64,000 nucleotides of DNA from Halobellus sp. Atlit-31R (GTDB lineage Archaea; Halobacteriota; Halobacteria; Halobacteriales; Haloferacaceae). Shown in pieces: positions 37,959 through 45,534 of this stretch. The notes under the pieces were generated by a model. That model was given only the letters and a program-made list of their open reading frames with translations, made no database searches and was not told the DNA's origin. The stretch spans positions 62,001-126,000 of the forward strand of contig QPLR01000006.1 in the NCBI GenBank assembly GCA_003665935.1, read 5' to 3'. How positions within the stretch are numbered: the stretch's first letter is position 1; each line of letters opens with the position of its first letter. A program made the position numbers and the translations under genes.

Positions 37959-38465
37959 TCATCGATACTCCGAGATCGTTCGATACGGGACGTAGTACCC
38001 GATCTCATCGATCCACGTCGATAGCCACTCGTCAGCAGTCGCTCCATCGATCTTCCCAGCGTCGATTGCAGCCAACAGAACTCCGACGGACCCGACAACA
38101 GTCACGTCCTGATCTTTCGCAAACGACCGGGCATCCCCGCCGTCGGTCAGTAGGCGACCGTCCGCTGCGTCCGCCAAGGCGAACGCCTGGGCCTCGCCGG
38201 GATCGAGATGACCACCAACAACGGCCTCTCTATTAGCGACGGTATCCGAAATCGTCGCAACCGGAATATCGTCGTCGAGTGTATCGAGCGCCGACTGAAG
38301 ATACGGATGGTCGTCGACGCCGTCTTCGAGTTCCTCGCGAACGACTGGAACCGCACAGATTCCAGAGAGTCCTGCAACGACCCACAGCCGGTCGATATAC
38401 GCGAAATTCGAGAGGACAGTCGTGTTCAGAACACTCGGATTCGCTGGAATATCATCACCTGTCAT
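37959..38465 (-). CDS. PIN-domain toxin (DUF3368-like)
   Basis: 168 residues. It reads as a PIN domain that lacks some of the usual acids: LNTTVLSNFAYIDRL at the start (Asn/Thr where VapC has Asp), then VVREELEDGV, DPGEAQAFALADAADGRLLT and DGGDARSFAKD. This pattern is typical of the DUF3368 group paired with UPF0175 proteins. It overlaps the upstream antitoxin by 4 bp (ATGA). It is predicted to be an RNase toxin. It abuts the truncated transposase, so its 3' flank is rearranged. Confidence 0.85.
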   Translation of the reverse strand: MTGDDIPANPSVLNTTVLSNFAYIDRLWVVAGLSGICAVPVVREELEDGVDDHPYLQSALDTLDDDIPVATISDTVANREAVVGGHLDPGEAQAFALADAADGRLLTDGGDARSFAKDQDVTVVGSVGVLLAAIDAGKIDGATADEWLSTWIDEIGYYVPYRTISEYR

Positions 38466-38830
38466 TTCGCGCGTGACTCCTCGTCGTCCGAGTCCTCATC
38501 ATCGAATTCGAGTTCGCTTGCTGCCTCTACCTCGTCGGCTGCGTCGTCTTCGTCAACGAGTCCAAGACGGAGTTCGACGCCGTGCTCCCGGAGGATATCC
38601 CGCATCGTCCATCGGTCAACATCGGCAAGCCTCGCAGCATCGCCGAGCGTGATCCGCTCGCGTTCGTAGAGGGCGGCAGCGGCTGCAATACGTTCGTTCT
38701 CGTTGTCCTCGAAGTATTCACGCACGAACTCGCGCAACGCATCGCTCTTGCCGCCAAACACACCCGCTTCAACAGCACCCTCAATAAGGAGATTGAGGTC
38801 ATCTGGATAGGAGCCGGTGATTCGTGCCAT
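38462..38830 (-). CDS. UPF0175-type antitoxin
   Basis: 122 residues. The N-terminal half resembles a ribbon-helix-helix/helical antitoxin (DDLNLLIEGAVEAGVFGGKS, DALREFVREYFEDN). The second half has the UPF0175 pattern (AAALYERERITLGDAARLAD, RWTMRDILREHGVELRLG), then an acidic tail. It is paired with the PIN gene downstream by a 4-bp overlap. It is likely to neutralise the PIN protein and repress the operon. Confidence 0.85.
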   Translation of the reverse strand: MARITGSYPDDLNLLIEGAVEAGVFGGKSDALREFVREYFEDNENERIAAAAALYERERITLGDAARLADVDRWTMRDILREHGVELRLGLVDEDDAADEVEAASELEFDDEDSDDEESRAK

Positions 38831-38885
38831 CGTTCTATCTCAAACTACGTCTTCATACTATTTATGAACTACGCTGTCTCGCCAG

Positions 38886-39113
38886 ATGCATTGAGAAACC
38901 CGGTCTCAACTATTGTGAGCCATGGAAGTTGAGACTACAGCGGGTTTAGCATGGCTGTGATGCGTGAATTTGACCGATTCGGTCAGCGGGTACTGCCCCA
39001 GATGGCCCTCCAAGCGGCTATTCTTGTCACGCACTCAACTATATGGACAAATTTTCAAGACTTCCAGCAGCGTAGCCACTCAGACGGCACGCTAACCCGA
39101 ACAGAGTTCCTCA
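38886..39113. repeat. Junction R4/L5: right terminus of unit 4, left terminus of unit 5
   Basis: R4 (38886-38911) reads ATGCATTGAGAAACCC-GGTCTCAACT. After about 13 bp, L5 begins with GGAAGTTGAGACTACAGCGG (38924), followed by the conserved tail to 39113 with its GTAGCCACTCAGAC motif. Confidence 0.8.
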
Positions 39114-40790
39114 CTACCCGATTCCAGTTTCCTTCTTCAGCAGCGTCAGCGTGCTGTCCGCTGTAATGACCGGTGAGTGCTCACACTCGCCAGTCAACTC
39201 GGCTTGGACGAGTAGATCGACTGCTCGCCAGATTGAGTACAGCAGACACGCGAACGCGAAGTAGAAGAACCGCAACCGGAAGTCGTTTGACGTCGTCGCG
39301 GCCATAAACCGCTTTATCGACCGATACCCACTCTCGATCTCCCAGCGATGGCCGCATTCAGTGAGGTGGCCGCTCCGCCGATTCGACATGAACACTGAGT
39401 ACTGTCGGTGGTCGTCGTGTTCTGAGTCCTCTTTCCGACGGTAGATCAGCGTCGTCTCGTGCCACTCGTTCTTACCGAGGTGGAGTTTGCGGTCGGTTTC
39501 GTACCGATCTTGGCCGTGTTGGAGCAACCGCTTGGCCTGGGCTTTCTCGCTGGTCTGCATCCGTTTCGGGACGACGTAAGACAGCCCGCGCTGGCTGATC
39601 ATCTCCAGAACGTGCTGGCTATCGAACTCCCGGTCCATCAGCACGTTATCGACGTGAACGAGGTCCTCAGCCGAATCGAGCAAGTCCTCGACGATCTCCT
39701 TTCGTGACTCTCCTTTCCGTACCGGGCGCGCGTCCAGCACGATTGGGACGGCGTTCCCAACCAACTGGACCGTCGCCCACTGGTAGGCGTACCCGTCGGT
39801 CTGCTCTTTCGTCCCGATGATCTCGTCTTCGTGGCCCGTTCGGTCGCCCGTGAACGGATCGGCTTCGGTGATGTCGATCGCGACGATTCCAGCTCGAAAG
39901 AACTCCTCAGTCCCTGCAACCTCTTCCAGCAGCCGACCGACGGCCTCTCGGTACATCTCCCGAACCGCTGGTATCGAAAGACGGCGAATGTGGTCACGGT
40001 GAGCGTGTCCGAGTGGTGTCCGCTCTCGCGTTGACTCGTAGATGAAGCTCCGAGCACCCTCGTTGGCAGCCAAGTTCTCACGGAGCCCGAGATAGGTCTG
40101 CAAGCCCCAGTAGGCGTTCTCGTGGATCTCACATCCCTCACCGTGATTCAGTGCGAATGTAGGGAAGACGATACGACTGACGTGGTTGGTGATTTTCTTG
40201 GCCCGCTTCAGAACGGTCTGATCGTCCGGTGCTGAGTCATCTTGATCATCATTTCGATAGCTGAGCTTTCGCTCTGGTTCTCGTGGAACTGTGAGGCCCG
40301 CATCCTGGGCCTTGATCAGGATCGTTCGAGCTGCCGTTTCGACTGTCTCACGGAGTTCGGCCGTGAATCGCTGGTGCCAACTGCGCCATACCGTCGATTG
40401 GTCCGGTATACGCTCGAAACCGAGATCGCAACGGAGTTCCGGTCGCTGTCGAAGGAACGTCAAAAGTGCCGTTTCGTGGTCCCAGCCGTGGATCTCTTTG
40501 AGCAAGAACAACCGCACCAACTGCGGCATCTGATACCGCGTGGAGCCAGAATACTCGTTATGCGGCCCGAAATCGACGTATTTCAGTGGATACTGCGAGA
40601 CGAACTCCGCAATCGTGTCGTGGATGCCGTGTTCGAACCAGACTCTGGCGACGGTTCGAATGTCTGATTGGAGAGCAGATACCGAACTGCGGTCGTACAG
40701 CGGTGTCGACCCGTATACAGGCCACTCGACGTGCTGTAACTGTGCAATGGTTCGAAAGACGTCCCGTCGCGATTGCTCTGTTGATGGCAT
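39114..40790 (-). CDS. DDE transposase, 558-residue family, copy 5
   Basis: 558 residues, intact. The N-terminal third is the most diverged of the five (for example LKYVDFGPHNEYSGSTRYQM where the others have FDAHDRY). The catalytic core is conserved (VAIDITEADPFTGDRTG, NVLMDREFDS, HRWEIESGYRSIKRF). The contrast between a diverged N-terminus and a conserved C-terminus could reflect recombination between copies or different end specificity. Confidence 0.9.
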   Translation of the reverse strand: MPSTEQSRRDVFRTIAQLQHVEWPVYGSTPLYDRSSVSALQSDIRTVARVWFEHGIHDTIAEFVSQYPLKYVDFGPHNEYSGSTRYQMPQLVRLFLLKEIHGWDHETALLTFLRQRPELRCDLGFERIPDQSTVWRSWHQRFTAELRETVETAARTILIKAQDAGLTVPREPERKLSYRNDDQDDSAPDDQTVLKRAKKITNHVSRIVFPTFALNHGEGCEIHENAYWGLQTYLGLRENLAANEGARSFIYESTRERTPLGHAHRDHIRRLSIPAVREMYREAVGRLLEEVAGTEEFFRAGIVAIDITEADPFTGDRTGHEDEIIGTKEQTDGYAYQWATVQLVGNAVPIVLDARPVRKGESRKEIVEDLLDSAEDLVHVDNVLMDREFDSQHVLEMISQRGLSYVVPKRMQTSEKAQAKRLLQHGQDRYETDRKLHLGKNEWHETTLIYRRKEDSEHDDHRQYSVFMSNRRSGHLTECGHRWEIESGYRSIKRFMAATTSNDFRLRFFYFAFACLLYSIWRAVDLLVQAELTGECEHSPVITADSTLTLLKKETGIG

Positions 40791-40917
40791 TAGTCGAGAA
40801 TATTCCGTCCGAGAGACGCTGTAAGATCTCCTCAGTCAGGAGATACAGCTATGCTTCGAAGACAGCTAGGGGACCACGTTGCTATGCGGAACACGGTCGG
40901 ATGCTACCAGTTGAGGC

Positions 40918-41271
40918 TACCCCCAATCTGGTATTCGGTCACCTGCGTCTCGAAGGGATTCTCTTGCTTGTTCAGGTTGACTTACTCGGACATCCACGGG
41001 AACGGATTGTCAGTCCCGTACTGTTCCGGTAAGTCGAGTTTTCCAAGGCTCCGGTCAGCGATGTGTTCGACGTACTCGGCGAACTGCCCGGTACCCATAC
41101 TAAGTATTTTGTCAGGACAATCCTCGTAGGTGTAATTTTCTCTAACTCGACCGCTTCGGTGATCAGGTCGACTACCTTGTCGCCGAACTCGTCGGTCCAC
41201 ACCCTGGGATTATCCGACCAAATCTGTTTGATGAAATCCACGCCGAAGCCGTCAAGGACCGAGGCACGCAT
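40918..41271 (-). pseudogene. Remnant of a second class I ribonucleotide reductase beta subunit
   Basis: On the minus strand the C-terminal part of an NrdB-type protein can be read: FIKQIWSDNPRVWTDEFGD, then after a frameshift near 41135 GTGQFAEYVEHIAD and YGTDNPFPWMSE. An in-frame stop follows (40982-40984) and then ENPFETQVTEYQ. The sequence is not like the intact NrdB at 43031-44047, so it is what is left of a different beta subunit. It is too short and broken to function. Confidence 0.75.
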
Positions 41272-41333
41272 ACGTCGAGAGGTAGAGTGGCGTAGTTTAC
41301 ATAGACCACTCTATCATACCGGCCGATGGGAGA

Positions 41334-43028
41334 TCAGCTCTCACAGGCCTTGCATTCGAGGATGTCTCGGCTGAACTTCTGTGCGGCGTTCACGCTGTGT
41401 TGGTAGTAGAGACTCTTCACCCCTTTCTTCCAAGCCTCGATGTAGAGTTGGTTGATCTCCTTGACGCTCACTTCGCTCGGATCGATCGAGACGTTCAGGC
41501 TCTGTGCCTGATCGATGTGTTTCTGCCGTTGCGCTGCCTGGTTGATGATCGCCATCTGTGGGATCTCGGCGAAGGTTTTGAACACCTCCTTCTCCTCGTC
41601 GGTCAGGCAGTCGAGGTGTTGCACGCTCCCGTCGTTCTGTGCGATGCTGTCCCAAACCTCGCGCTCGTCTCTGCCTCGCTCTTTCAGTATCGCCTCAAGG
41701 AACCGGTTCTTCTGCGTCGACTTCAGCTTCGCACCGTCGCGGACGAAGTAGTTCGATTTCAGCGGTTCGATGCTCGGACTGACCTGCCCCAGGATGACAC
41801 TGCTGGATTTCGTCGGGGCCACGCTCATCGTCGTCGCGTTCCGGCGACCGTAGCCCTCGAGCACCTCCGGCTCGCCGAACTCGTCGGCGAGCCGACGACT
41901 CTCCTCGTAACTTCGCTCCTTGATCGTGCGGAAGATTGCCTCGTTTTTCTCCATGGCCTCCATACTGTCGAACGGAATCATCTCGCTCTGGAGGTAACTG
42001 TGCCAGCCGAGGACGCCGATGCCGATCGCCCTGTGCCGTTTCGCAAACCGTACTGGGCGTTCCATGAACTGCGTCCCCTCCGCCTCTTGGATGAACTCCT
42101 CCATGACGGCGTCGAGGAACCGCGTCAGCGTCTCTACTGCGTCGGTATCCTTCCACTCGTCGTAGTGGAGCGCGTTCATCGACGAGAGACAACAGACGAA
42201 ACTCTCGTCCGGCGTGGCTGGCAGCGCGATCTCGGTACACAGGTTGGAGCCGTTGATCTCGTAGCCCCTGTGCTTGTAGACCTGTGGCTTCCCATCGTTC
42301 ATGTTGTCCCGGAAGATGATATACGGGACGCCGATGTTAATCCGCGTCTCGATGATCTCCGCCCACGTCTCTCGCTTCTCCTCGTCGCCGTCGACCATCG
42401 CCTGGAACCAATCGTCACCGATGATGACGCCGTAGTAGATGTCCTGTACGGGGTCGCCCTCGGTCTTGATGTTGAGCCACTCGTCCAGGTCGTCGTGTTC
42501 AACGTCGATGTACCCCGCGAACTGGCCGCGCCGCGTCTCGCCCTGGCTGACGACGTTGATGATCGTGTCGAACAGCTCGGTGAAGCTGTAGCTCCCGTTG
42601 CTCTTGCCGTTGTTCGTGATCGGGCTGCCTCGGGGCCGGATTTCGCCGAAGTACCCGCTGGTCCCGCCGCCCAGCTTGGTCATCTCGCCCACTTCGGCCT
42701 GCGTGTAGAGGATGCTCTCCATACTGTCCTCCATGTAACTACCGAAGCAGCTGATGGGCAGACCTCGGTCCAGACCGAAGTTCGACCACACCGGACTCGC
42801 GAGGCTGTAGAAGCCCCGACTCATGTAGTCGTAGAACTTGTCCGCGAAGCCGTCGTCGTCCAGGATCTCCTCGGCCCGCTCCGCGATCTCCCTGACCCGC
42901 TCCTCGGCCGTGACGCCCTCGATCAGGTACCCCTCGTCGAGGAACGCCCGGCTGTCCTCGTTCAGCCAGTAGAACGGTTCCTCGTGCTGCTGGTTGACCT
43001 CGTCGAGTGCTGGTTCTGTTTGTGCCAT
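41334..43028 (-). CDS. nrdA: Class I ribonucleotide reductase, alpha subunit
   Basis: 564 residues. It reduces ribonucleotides to deoxyribonucleotides together with the beta subunit. The active-site Asn-Cys-Glu is in NLCTEIALP. The redox cysteine pair is in PISCFGSYM and FVCCLSSM, the radical-transfer Tyr-Tyr in SLYYQHSVN, and the C-terminal redox tail in ECKACES. The N-terminal ATP-cone (about 100 residues in E. coli NrdA) is missing, so overall activity control by ATP/dATP is probably absent. It lies 2 bp after nrdB in a tight operon. Most haloarchaea rely on B12-dependent class II enzymes as far as I know, so this is an accessory oxygen-dependent copy. Confidence 0.93.
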   Translation of the reverse strand: MAQTEPALDEVNQQHEEPFYWLNEDSRAFLDEGYLIEGVTAEERVREIAERAEEILDDDGFADKFYDYMSRGFYSLASPVWSNFGLDRGLPISCFGSYMEDSMESILYTQAEVGEMTKLGGGTSGYFGEIRPRGSPITNNGKSNGSYSFTELFDTIINVVSQGETRRGQFAGYIDVEHDDLDEWLNIKTEGDPVQDIYYGVIIGDDWFQAMVDGDEEKRETWAEIIETRINIGVPYIIFRDNMNDGKPQVYKHRGYEINGSNLCTEIALPATPDESFVCCLSSMNALHYDEWKDTDAVETLTRFLDAVMEEFIQEAEGTQFMERPVRFAKRHRAIGIGVLGWHSYLQSEMIPFDSMEAMEKNEAIFRTIKERSYEESRRLADEFGEPEVLEGYGRRNATTMSVAPTKSSSVILGQVSPSIEPLKSNYFVRDGAKLKSTQKNRFLEAILKERGRDEREVWDSIAQNDGSVQHLDCLTDEEKEVFKTFAEIPQMAIINQAAQRQKHIDQAQSLNVSIDPSEVSVKEINQLYIEAWKKGVKSLYYQHSVNAAQKFSRDILECKACES

Positions 43029-43030
43029 CG

Positions 43031-44047
43031 TTAGAATATGTCCTCCGCGGTGACGCTCTGTGCGTGTTTGTTGTACGTGGTCGACCGCTTGCTGAAGAAG
43101 TCGTTATCCTTCGTCATCATAATGTCCTCGTCGAACCACCGTGTCTCCTCGAGCAGGTCATCGTCGGGGTCGAATATCGGCTCGACACCGACGTTCTCGA
43201 GGCTCTGATTGAACCGGTCCCGCAGGAACGCGTCGACGTACGCCCGGGGAAGGAACTCCAGTTCGCCCTCACCGAAGATCCAATCCAGTATCTTCATCTC
43301 TGCCTCGAACGCCTGCTGACAGGCCGCTTGGACCTCCTCCTCGAACTCCTCGTCGAAGAGGTCCGGATTCTCCTCTCGAATCGTCTCCACGAGTTCGACA
43401 CCGAACAGTCCGTGAATCTGCTCCTCCTTGCTGGTCGCTTCGACCGCGTTCGCGATCCCCTTGAATTTCTTTTCGTGTTTGTCGAAGCTCGTCATGATGA
43501 GGAACTGCGAGAACAGCGAAACGTGCTCGACGAACGTGGAGAAAAGCAGCAGACTCATCACATACTCCTGTGTGTCGTCGCTCTCGCTCTTCTCGAGGTA
43601 CTTGTCGAGGTAGTCGATCCGCTCCTCGATTGCGGGGACGTCAGTCACCTCCTCGAAGTCCTCTGTGATCCCCAAGATGTCGAGGAGGTGGCTGTACGCG
43701 TCCATGTGTCTGACCTCGCTCTCTGCGAAAGTCATGCCGACGTTCCCAATCTCCGCTTTGGGCATCTCGTCGTAGATTTCTGCCCAGAAGGTCTTGACCT
43801 GGACCTCGATTTGCGCGATAGCCAGCATCGTCCGTTTGATGACGGTTTTCTCGGCCGGAGTCGTGTTGACCTTGAAGTCTTGAACGTCTCCTGAGAAGTT
43901 GAACTCCGTGTGAACCCAGTAGCTGTTCCGTATCGCGTCTTTGTACTCGAGGACGTCGGGGTATTCGTACGGTTTGAGCTGCGTTCGTTCGGAGAAGATA
44001 TCGGTCTCCGGATCTCCACCTGTGAATTTGTTTTCAGTCATTGGCAC
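43031..44047 (-). CDS. nrdB: Class I ribonucleotide reductase, beta (radical) subunit
   Basis: 338 residues with the ferritin-like fold that houses the di-iron centre. Metal ligands are recognisable: an early Glu in AIAQIEVQVK, then Glu and His in FAESEVRHMDAYSHLL, with the radical Tyr at the expected +7 position (E-x2-H-x3-Y). Glu in STFVEHVS and Glu/His in SKEEQIHGLFG complete the set. The radical tyrosine is therefore present and the enzyme is a tyrosyl-radical type. It is the first gene of the nrdB-nrdA pair. A start two codons later (44041) is also possible. It is cargo of array unit 5. Confidence 0.92.
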   Translation of the reverse strand: MPMTENKFTGGDPETDIFSERTQLKPYEYPDVLEYKDAIRNSYWVHTEFNFSGDVQDFKVNTTPAEKTVIKRTMLAIAQIEVQVKTFWAEIYDEMPKAEIGNVGMTFAESEVRHMDAYSHLLDILGITEDFEEVTDVPAIEERIDYLDKYLEKSESDDTQEYVMSLLLFSTFVEHVSLFSQFLIMTSFDKHEKKFKGIANAVEATSKEEQIHGLFGVELVETIREENPDLFDEEFEEEVQAACQQAFEAEMKILDWIFGEGELEFLPRAYVDAFLRDRFNQSLENVGVEPIFDPDDDLLEETRWFDEDIMMTKDNDFFSKRSTTYNKHAQSVTAEDIF

Positions 44048-44174
44048 GTATCCCGGAGGAATCGTCCTCTGTAGGTTGGTTTCTGTTTCTGTCGTTCTCT
44101 GTACGTCTGGACGTGGGTCATGCTCGCCCGGTCAAGGATTGACCGAACAGTCGTTTGAGCTGCGTATGTTTGTG

Positions 44175-44663
44175 TCATAGTGAGCTGTTCGAGGCTTCGA
44201 AGTCATCGAGTTCTGCATCCAAGACTGCGTCAAGTTCTCTCAGGAATTCCTGCGGCTCAGAGAATGCTTTGTAAACGGAGACAAATCGAATGTAGGCTAC
44301 TTTATCGAGCGTGCGGAGGCTCTCAGAGACGAGTTCGCCGATGAGACTCGAAGAGACGATACGTGCCTCTCGACCTTGTAGTTCGCTCTCGATATCGTCG
44401 ACGAGAGCATTCACTGTTGTCTCGGCCACATCTCGCTTCTCAACGGCTCGCTCGATCCCTGCGCGGAGTTTCTGTCGGTCGAACGATTCGATGGTTCCGT
44501 CGCGTTTTTTCACCTGAAGTGACTCCCACTCCGGACGTTCGTAGGTCGTAAAGCGGAACGAACAGCGCTGACATTCGCGGCGGCGTCGGACGGAGGTTCC
44601 GTCGGCACTAGTCCCTGTATCGATGACGCTTGTTCGCTCGTTCCCGCAGTCCGGGCAGTTCAT
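44175..44663 (-). CDS. nrdR: NrdR, transcriptional repressor of ribonucleotide reductase genes
   Basis: 162 residues from the ATG at 44663 (MNCPDCGN). An N-terminal zinc ribbon (CPDCGNERTSVIDT, RRRECQRCSFRFTTYERPE) is followed by an ATP-cone domain (VKKRDGTIESFDRQKLRAGI, KVAYIRFVSVYKAF). NrdR binds ATP or dATP and represses nrd promoters. It sits 127 bp upstream of nrdB on the same strand, which strongly supports a role in controlling this operon. I did not find a clear NrdR box by eye in 44048-44174. Confidence 0.93.
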   Translation of the reverse strand: MNCPDCGNERTSVIDTGTSADGTSVRRRRECQRCSFRFTTYERPEWESLQVKKRDGTIESFDRQKLRAGIERAVEKRDVAETTVNALVDDIESELQGREARIVSSSLIGELVSESLRTLDKVAYIRFVSVYKAFSEPQEFLRELDAVLDAELDDFEASNSSL

Positions 44664-44823
44664 AGTTGTCACTACTTAATCCTCCAGGGTCTTAACCCCA
44701 GATGTGGGGCCTCTCGATTTTGACCGCAATATCTGGTGGTGAGGACTGTCACATAAAACTTACCCAATTGAATTGATGTAGTACAACTATACTTGATTAG
44801 TGGGCGCGGAAAATTGGGATCAT

Positions 44824-44850
44824 ATGCATTGAGTGACCCAGTCTCAACTA
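44824..44850. repeat. Last right terminus R5
   Basis: ATGCATTGAGTGACCC-AGTCTCAACTA, the same form as R1-R4. No left terminus follows. Within 5 bp the reading frame of a truncated DNA polymerase begins. Confidence 0.8.
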
Positions 44851-45396
44851 CTGTTCGGGAAGGCCGCCGGTGCTGACGAGTTCAAAGTGAGAGGAATCGA
44901 AGCGCGGCAGCGCTCGACGCCGCCATTCATCGAGAAGGTCCAGCAGGAATGTCTCGACCAGCTCGATGCTACGCGGTCACCGGACGCGGTGCTCGGACGG
45001 CTCGAACGAGCAATCGACGAACTGCAGGCGGGCAACGTAGCAGTGGAGCGGCTCGTCGAGCGGAATCGTGTCTCCAAGCCCCTAGAAGGCTACTCACAGA
45101 ATACCCAGAACGTGGCCGCCTTGAAGCGAGCCCGCGAACAGAACCTAGCAGTCCACCCAGGCCAGGATATCGAGTACGTGGTCGTCGACGACGAGAAATC
45201 CTCGCGAGACCGGGTCGCCCTCGCCCACGAGGAGATCGAGACCTACGACGCCTCGTACTACGAGACGCAGCTGGTCAGAGCGGTCGAGAGCGTGCTGTCA
45301 CCGCTCGGGTGGGACCGATCCGACATTCGCCGAGAGCTCTCCGGTGAGAAGGACGCCGTTTTGAGCTCGTTCGGAGCCAACAACGAACTGTCGTAG
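44851..45396 (+). pseudogene. C-terminal fragment of a family B DNA polymerase
   Basis: About 181 residues in frame from LFGKAAGADEFKVRGIEA to the TAG at 45394, corresponding to the thumb region of archaeal PolB (STPPFIEKVQQECLD, VHPGQDIEYVVVDDEKS, YYETQLVRAVESVLSPLGW). The palm and exonuclease parts are missing. The coding sequence is interrupted exactly at the right terminus R5. The lost half is not found on the other side of the array (before 23888), so either a deletion or a later rearrangement occurred. It is not functional as a polymerase. Confidence 0.82.
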
Positions 45397-45399
45397 TGG

Positions 45400-45510
45400 A
45401 CCCCACCCCTGGTTTCCGTCGTTTCGATCCAACCCCACGTTTCCGACGTAATTTTCGACCCCCCTCGTTTCCGTCGTTTCCTCACGCCCCACCCCGGATT
45501 TCCGTCGTCC
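45400..45510 (+). repeat. Origin-type repeats downstream of orc copy B (four copies)
   Basis: Four direct copies of a motif with the core CCCCACGTTTCCGACGT begin near 45400, 45432, 45459 and 45488; some have TCCGTCGT in the second half. They lie between the truncated polB gene and the stop of the orc gene, matching the position of the copy A repeats at 10315-10541. Confidence 0.85.
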
Positions 45511-45534
45511 ACACCCATTCAGTAGTAGGGGTCA

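Larger units (their letters stand above)
37102..38911. mobile_element. Array unit 4: truncated transposase plus PIN/UPF0175 cargo
   Basis: The shortest unit, from L4 (37102) to R4 (38886-38911). Its transposase has lost the N-terminal two thirds, so the unit can move only with help. The cargo is one toxin-antitoxin pair. Confidence 0.5.
38924..44850. mobile_element. Array unit 5: transposase plus ribonucleotide reductase cargo
   Basis: From L5 (38924) to the last right terminus R5 (44824-44850). It carries an nrdB remnant, the nrdB-nrdA operon and nrdR. Beyond R5 there is no further left terminus, and a truncated polB gene follows at once. Confidence 0.5.

Noticed and set aside
41397-43034. 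Long open frame (about 545 residues) antisense to nrdA
   Set aside because: nrdA on the other strand has all active-site motifs and a clear operon partner; the antisense frame has no recognisable domain and is typical of high-GC coding shadows.
44048-44174. NrdR box upstream of nrdB
   Set aside because: No stretch close to the ACACWATATNTWGTG-type consensus was found by eye; a motif search with an archaeal model would be needed.
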